Below are positions 6,637 to 10,087 of a DNA stretch of 10,087 nt, in pieces; position 1 is the first letter of the stretch, and every line of letters starts with the position of its first letter. The notes below the pieces were generated by a model, which saw only the letters and a program-made list of their open reading frames with translations, was not told the origin of the DNA and ran no database searches. This DNA is from Candidatus Dojkabacteria bacterium (GTDB lineage: Bacteria; Patescibacteriota; Dojkabacteria; SC72; JAHDCA01). The translations under genes were made by a program, and so were the position numbers. The stretch spans positions 1 to 10,087 of the forward strand of contig JAHDCA010000029.1 of NCBI GenBank assembly GCA_020630115.1. The letters are read 5' to 3'.

Positions 6637-7494
6637 ATGAATGAATCACAAAGATTTTACAAAGAGGTTAGAAGTATCATTGAAGAAAAATCGTACTTCA
6701 GAGAGGCATTTAAAAGTAGGATAGTCGATATTAATCCTATTATTACTACAGAAGAAGAGGCATTTCGCTCACTACAAGAGTTAATAGATATTCTAAGAGA
6801 ATGTGATGACAACCATAGCCATTTTACAGTTGATTATGAGAAGACTACTCGCGAAAATCAACCAGTTGAAGTTTCAAGAGTTGAAGATGTGATCTATATA
6901 GACATGCCGACTCATATTTGTCGAGATGATGAGTCTTTAGTAGTTAACTATGCTCAAGAGCTTCAAGACCAAGTACGCGAACTTTATTCACCTGAAATTA
7001 GGGGATTCATTTTAGACATGAGGAGAAACTCCGGAGGTAATATGTACCCAATGATCTTAGGTTTAGGTTTTTTGAGTAATAGGGATGATATGGCTACTTT
7101 CGAATTCCCTGATGGTTATAGCCATAATTGGGGGTATAAAGATGGGTGTATGTATTACTGTGAAGAGGAGATTTATAGACTTGATAACCCTTTTGAATTG
7201 GATAAGAGAGATTTACCATTAAAGATAATAATAGGAGGTAAAACTTCAAGCTCAGGTGAGATTACAACTATCGCATTAATGGGTAAGAATACACAAACGA
7301 TCGGTGATTTAACAACTATGCATACGACTGCTAATGCAGTATATAGTTTCGATAATGGTTCAATTCTCGCACTTGCTACCTCTAATACTTTTGATTGGCA
7401 AGGTAATTCTTACGAGAAAGGTATTAAGCCGGACTTGCAATTAGAAGAGGGACAAGATGCACTTGAAGTAGCACTAGCAATGTTTAAAGAATAA
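6637..7494 (+). CDS. S41 peptidase, nisin-resistance-protein (NSR) type, no signal peptide
   Basis: This is a tail-specific protease fold (285 aa). FILDMRRNSGG (124-134) is the S41 strand-loop signature, and TSSSGE (203-208) carries the presumed nucleophile, S205 by alignment with the SASASE motif of E. coli Tsp. The lysine that serves as general base in Tsp would fall at about residue 230 and is absent (IGDLTTMHTTANA). Instead DDNHSHF (57-63) offers H60, as in NSR, which uses a Ser-His dyad. The segment GDLTTMHTTAN also resembles NSR. There is no PDZ domain, and no signal peptide or anchor at the chosen ATG; NSR proteins are normally membrane-anchored, so location is open. The ATG is supported by the -10 box six bases upstream. 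The stop lies 10 bases from the convergent neighbour. The substrate is unknown; an immunity or housekeeping role is conjecture. Confidence 0.82.
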   Translation: MNESQRFYKEVRSIIEEKSYFREAFKSRIVDINPIITTEEEAFRSLQELIDILRECDDNHSHFTVDYEKTTRENQPVEVSRVEDVIYIDMPTHICRDDESLVVNYAQELQDQVRELYSPEIRGFILDMRRNSGGNMYPMILGLGFLSNRDDMATFEFPDGYSHNWGYKDGCMYYCEEEIYRLDNPFELDKRDLPLKIIIGGKTSSSGEITTIALMGKNTQTIGDLTTMHTTANAVYSFDNGSILALATSNTFDWQGNSYEKGIKPDLQLEEGQDALEVALAMFKE

Positions 7495-7504
7495 TATTTA
7501 TCTC

Positions 7505-8119
7505 TTAAGAGTTATCAATCCTAGCTAAATAGTAATTAACAGTTTGATCCCATGTCGTGCAAGGTGGACAGTACTTTGGCATGATCTTAGAAGGCGTATC
7601 TAGGCCGATTCCGTAATAATACTGCCCAAGTCCAGCCGAAACTGTTTCAATCGCTTCAGGATAGCTATTAAAAGCTTTGTCGTAATGAACTGCCCAACCC
7701 CAACAATTATGCGCTGCAAAGTTCTTTTTACACCCCGAACTTTCCATCATTGAGATCGCTACGACGATGTTATAAGGAATCCCATGACGATCAGCAGAGT
7801 CGACTATTTCGATGACGTAATCTGAAAGAGGGGAATTTATTTCTGTTAAAAATCTGTATAACTTCAATTCTTCGGGAGTACTAGGCTCTCTCTTGCTTAT
7901 CTCGATCGAATCGGAAGACCCTAATACTGATTTTGATTCTGTTTTAACAATGTCTTTTTCAATTAGTAAAGCGGAAGACTGAGGCTTAGAGTTACTTTTG
8001 GTGAAAGGGTTGTCGATAAGCTCAAACTTCAGGTCATTATTAAGTAGCCCAAAAGTTATAAAAAAGATCAGAAAGCTAGCTCCTATAAATTTTGCAAAGA
8101 CTTTAGAAATATTTGGCAC
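7505..8119 (-). CDS. Membrane-anchored Cys-rich lysozyme-like protein (paralog A)
   Basis: A single N-terminal membrane helix (about 8-25) precedes a Ser/Lys-rich linker (about 40-80) and a C-terminal domain (about 95-204). The domain has the look of glucosaminidase or transglycosylase-like lysozyme folds: AISMMESSGC (121-130) with E126 as possible catalytic acid, then NCWGW (138-142), an aromatic GQYYYGIGL segment (165-173), and YCPPCTTW (183-190). The four domain cysteines (130, 139, 184, 187) match the upstream paralog and are probably oxidised outside the cell. The role is inferred to be cell-wall cleavage or binding. The start is GTG; a TACAAT box five bases upstream supports it, although the gene also lies 18 bases after the paralog's stop, so cotranscription is likely too. 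Confidence 0.78.
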   Translation of the reverse strand: MPNISKVFAKFIGASFLIFFITFGLLNNDLKFELIDNPFTKSNSKPQSSALLIEKDIVKTESKSVLGSSDSIEISKREPSTPEELKLYRFLTEINSPLSDYVIEIVDSADRHGIPYNIVVAISMMESSGCKKNFAAHNCWGWAVHYDKAFNSYPEAIETVSAGLGQYYYGIGLDTPSKIMPKYCPPCTTWDQTVNYYLARIDNS

Positions 8120-8124
8120 ATTTA

Positions 8125-8130
8125 ATTGTA
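8125..8130 (-). promoter_or_regulatory. Possible -10 box for lysozyme-like paralog A
   Basis: Minus-strand TACAAT lies in the 18-base gap between the paralogs, five bases before the GTG start. No good -35 box is visible, since that region is the end of paralog B. It may be a weak internal promoter or chance. Confidence 0.35.
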
Positions 8131-8137
8131 CACCAAT

Positions 8138-8770
8138 CTACATTCTTGCCATTACATAGCTTACTTTAACGTTCCAATCAGTACATGGTGGACAATACTT
8201 ACTCTGCATAGCAGCAGGGGTTGTAAGTCCTTGAGCCCAATAGTATTGATATATCCCATTCATTACAGTCTTAATAGAGTGGTCATAGCCTGTAAAAGAT
8301 CTAGCCGCTTCTTGGCCTCCCCAGCCCCAACAGTTGTAGGGTCTGTAAGCATTAACACATCCGCCAGATTCTATCACTGATATAGCTGGTACTAATCTGT
8401 AGTCCATTCCAAGTCTGTTCGCTTCATTTACAAATGTTTCGGCATGAGCTGCAAGTGGAGAGCCACGTCCTGCAAAATAATTTCTTAGCCTGTCAATCTT
8501 CCATTGATTATCAGCAATGTACTTTTCGTACTCTTTTTGATCGGCGATGTCCTCAGCTGTATCTAAAAGTGCTTGTGTGTCTGGTGTTACATCAATTGCA
8601 ACTTTGTTTATATCAAATCCGCCCTCATTAGATACGTCAAGATGTTCAAAAGGGTTTTGGTAATTGGATGCAGTCGCTTCTGCAGAAATCGCATCGATTT
8701 CGACGAAGCTTCTAATAAAAATTGATAAAAATAGAATTACTATTACTTGTGCTAAAAGAATTTTCTTCAA
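8138..8770 (-). CDS. Secreted or anchored Cys-rich lysozyme-like protein (paralog B)
   Basis: A basic N-terminus (MKK) and hydrophobic stretch (about 4-22) act as a signal peptide or anchor. A linker with an acidic, probably helical segment (about 66-98) follows. The C-terminal domain (about 105-210) parallels paralog A: AISVIESGGC (129-138, E134 as possible catalytic acid), NCWGWG (146-151), YQYYWAQGL (174-182), YCPPCTDW (192-199). Cysteines 138, 147, 193 and 196 match paralog A position for position. Glutamate, cysteines and the Trp-Gly-Trp core are conserved, while linkers have diverged. The start is TTG, the only initiation codon that keeps the signal peptide because an in-frame TGA lies two codons upstream; there is no Shine-Dalgarno. 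A promoter at 8799-8827 gives a short 5' leader of about 21 nt. Confidence 0.78.
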   Translation of the reverse strand: MKKILLAQVIVILFLSIFIRSFVEIDAISAEATASNYQNPFEHLDVSNEGGFDINKVAIDVTPDTQALLDTAEDIADQKEYEKYIADNQWKIDRLRNYFAGRGSPLAAHAETFVNEANRLGMDYRLVPAISVIESGGCVNAYRPYNCWGWGGQEAARSFTGYDHSIKTVMNGIYQYYWAQGLTTPAAMQSKYCPPCTDWNVKVSYVMARM

Positions 8771-8798
8771 AGCAAATCAATAATTAATTTAACTATTA

Positions 8799-8827
8799 AT
8801 TATACTATAAGTCTATCGGAAATTCAA
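8799..8827 (-). promoter_or_regulatory. Promoter of the lysozyme-like gene pair
   Basis: On the minus strand TTGAAT (8822-8827), a 17-nt spacer and a perfect TATAAT (8799-8804) form a good promoter. The predicted start near 8792 gives an AT-rich leader of about 21 nt before the TTG at 8770. It probably drives both paralogs. Confidence 0.72.
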
Positions 8828-8833
8828 TATACA

Positions 8834-9700
8834 TCAGCGGTTCTGCCTTGCACGTCGATATTTACTTAGTAGGTATCCTGCAGCCTTCGTAAACCTTACT
8901 GTGATAAGAGCTTTCTTATTGTATGACTTGTATCCATTTGAAGATAGTTTGATTAGCTCATTTATCAAGTCTGAACTTTTAATATTTTTAAGTCTTCCAG
9001 GTAGGTTTGAACTAAGCTCTTTATCAGTAAAACCCTGAACTGCGAATTTTGAGTAAATATTGTTTAACTCTTCTTTTTGTCCTTGATATATACTTTGAAC
9101 TTTTTTAGGATTCTCAAATCCATTCATCCTAATATCTCCTAAATATGATAAACCGATAATTTTCTCAATTAATACTGGTAGTTTGAGCTCAATATTAGAA
9201 TTTGCTAATCTGACTAAACTGAACGCTGCTTTGCGGTTGGCTTCTAGTGCTTCTAGAATGTCTTTCTTTTCAAATGCTAATTCGATAGGTTTCTGAGTTC
9301 TACCTGCAAAATAAAAATGTTCCCATTCAATCAAATCATTAATGAAGTCCTTTCGGTCGATTATCGCGTACTTTGTATTGAAGTTACCTATTTGGATACC
9401 GTTAAAGTAAGATACAGCAGGAGGCTTGTTATGGATTTGGAAAAATGTTTCAGGCAACATCTTGGTTAGATATCTCCCAATTGTAGGGAAGTGTTTCGCA
9501 GTTCCTTGAAAATTTGCAAGCTTCTCAAAGTCAGATGACTTCAAATCATCTACAATTACCAGGATATCTATCATTCCACTATCGTGTGAATTTTTCTGTT
9601 TTTTTACCTTAGAGCCGTAAAGGATAATCTCATAAGGCTTAACCGGAAAGCTTTTACTATCTTGAAAATATTTGAAAATCTCATTGAAACTACTTCTCAC
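8834..9700 (-). CDS. TAM41/Mmp37-like phosphatidate cytidylyltransferase (predicted CDP-DAG synthase)
   Basis: The family makes CDP-diacylglycerol from phosphatidic acid and CTP, and is best known as the mitochondrial enzyme feeding cardiolipin synthesis. The 288 residues follow the TAM41 order: nucleotidyltransferase core LYGSKVKKQ (27-35) and MIDILVIVDD (43-52) with metal-ligand aspartates; VSYFNGIQIG (96-105, family form 'YyNp'); TKYAIIDRKDFINDLIEW (109-126, family 'KYGV...DL..W'); FYFAGRTQKPIEL (129-141, family 'LYvAGRlqKPv'); GLSYLGDIRM (183-192, family 'GLSYsGDfRM'); PKKVQSIYQGQ (198-208); and a basic C-terminus. There is no membrane helix, in contrast to the unrelated polytopic CdsA; TAM41 is a peripheral protein. 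The HYS-like segment after the core is not clear. The start is GTG, 18 bases after gpmI, with a TATATAAAAT stretch just upstream. The stop is TGA. Assignment is by remembered family motifs; activity is inferred. Confidence 0.82.
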   Translation of the reverse strand: MRSSFNEIFKYFQDSKSFPVKPYEIILYGSKVKKQKNSHDSGMIDILVIVDDLKSSDFEKLANFQGTAKHFPTIGRYLTKMLPETFFQIHNKPPAVSYFNGIQIGNFNTKYAIIDRKDFINDLIEWEHFYFAGRTQKPIELAFEKKDILEALEANRKAAFSLVRLANSNIELKLPVLIEKIIGLSYLGDIRMNGFENPKKVQSIYQGQKEELNNIYSKFAVQGFTDKELSSNLPGRLKNIKSSDLINELIKLSSNGYKSYNKKALITVRFTKAAGYLLSKYRRARQNR

Positions 9701-9703
9701 TGC

Positions 9704-9711
9704 ATTTTATA
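9704..9711 (-). promoter_or_regulatory. Possible -10 box for the TAM41-like gene
   Basis: Minus-strand TATAAAAT ends three bases before the GTG at 9700. Read as TATAAA it would start transcription at about 9699, another leaderless arrangement. A TTTACT -35 candidate lies 17 bases upstream inside gpmI. The gene could equally be read through from gpmI, whose stop is 18 bases upstream. Confidence 0.35.
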
Positions 9712-9718
9712 TATCAAA

Positions 9719-10087
9719 CTAGTACGAAAGTAAACTTGAAGCAACCATCTCTTCTGGCTTATTTATTCCCATTAGCTCAAGAATTGTTGGTGCAACATTT
9801 TCTAATTTCCCAAGTCTGAGATTATCTTTAGGGATATCTTTGTCGACTATTATAAATGGGACTGGGTTGAAAGAATGCTCTGTATCCATTGAGCCATCAC
9901 CTTTTAGTAGCTCTTCTACGTTCCCGTGATCAGAAGTGATTATCACTGATCCTCCATGCGCTTGAAAGACCTTAGTAAGTCTTCCGACACAGAAATCTGT
10001 AGCCTTAATCGTCTGGATACAAGCGTCTATATTACCTGTGTGTCCAACCATATCAGGATTAGCAAAATTTAGGACAATCAAATCGTA
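9719..10087 (-). CDS. gpmI: 2,3-bisphosphoglycerate-independent phosphoglycerate mutase, C-terminal part
   Basis: The enzyme interconverts 3- and 2-phosphoglycerate in glycolysis with two Mn2+ ions. Only the C-terminal 122 codons are inside the window; the frame is open to the right edge, where it reads YDLIVLNFANPDMVGHTG, so the TTG at 10081 is not a real start. Metal-site residues of the alkaline-phosphatase-like domain are present: Asp and His in PDMVGHTG, Asp-His in ITSDHGN, and His in TEHSFNPVPFI. The end, APTILELMGINKPEEM, is typical of the family. It is upstream of the TAM41-like gene in the same direction, with an 18-base gap. Confidence 0.96.
   Translation of the reverse strand, partial: YDLIVLNFANPDMVGHTGNIDACIQTIKATDFCVGRLTKVFQAHGGSVIITSDHGNVEELLKGDGSMDTEHSFNPVPFIIVDKDIPKDNLRLGKLENVAPTILELMGINKPEEMVASSLLSY

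Noticed and set aside
8126..8631. Plus-strand open frames antisense to lysozyme-like paralog B
   Set aside because: They are His/Cys/Ser-rich translations opposite a gene with a clear conserved domain and promoter, so they are shadows.
6597..8836. Recoded TGA (genetic code 25, as in Gracilibacteria/Absconditabacteria)
   Set aside because: TGA ends the DUF192 and TAM41-like proteins at natural C-termini, and no conserved protein here needs read-through.
1..10087. CRISPR arrays, insertion sequences, tRNA or rRNA genes, prophage
   Set aside because: No regularly spaced repeats, transposase motifs, terminal inverted repeats, cloverleaf or rRNA-like sequence were seen by eye on either strand.

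Overview
The window is AT-rich bacterial DNA with compact genes, no Shine-Dalgarno-like sequence that I could see before any start codon, and a standard genetic code (TGA ends the DUF192 gene and the TAM41-like gene at family-typical positions). Several short secreted or membrane proteins have no clear assignment, and one pair carries a Cys-rich 'NCWGW' lysozyme-like domain. I infer a member of the Candidate Phyla Radiation (Patescibacteria) or a similarly reduced bacterium; the phylum cannot be fixed from this sequence alone.

Layout: (1) Positions 1-137 are the 3' end of an unidentified gene. (2) Positions 163-489 hold a promoter and a small membrane protein. (3) Positions 462-824 are the regulatory leader of lysS: a promoter whose -10 box covers the previous stop codon, then a complete T-box riboswitch with a lysine AAG specifier, T-box bulge, antiterminator and terminator. 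(4) Positions 825-2285 encode lysyl-tRNA synthetase. (5) Convergent to it is a HelD-type helicase (2335-4461, minus), divergent from an unknown 151-aa protein (4523-4978, plus); their promoters share overlapping -35 boxes. (6) mnmA (4965-6041, minus) overlaps that protein's 3' end and is divergent from a membrane-anchored DUF192 protein (6075-6599), followed by an S41 peptidase of nisin-resistance-protein type (6637-7494). (7) Four minus-strand genes fill the right end. In transcription order they are the end of gpmI, a TAM41/Mmp37-type nucleotidyltransferase (predicted CDP-diacylglycerol synthase), and two tandem paralogous membrane-anchored Cys-rich lysozyme-like proteins.

Together, lysS and mnmA serve lysine decoding and tRNA wobble modification, HelD would recycle RNA polymerase, gpmI belongs to glycolysis, the TAM41-like protein would make the lipid precursor CDP-DAG, and the DUF192 and NCWGW proteins act at the cell surface. 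At least six genes have a -10 promoter box only 4-7 nt before the start codon, so leaderless mRNA appears to be the normal arrangement here; the T-box lysS leader is the clear exception. The strongest leads are the T-box in this genomic setting, the bacterial TAM41-like enzyme, and the leaderless, partly overlapping promoter architecture.
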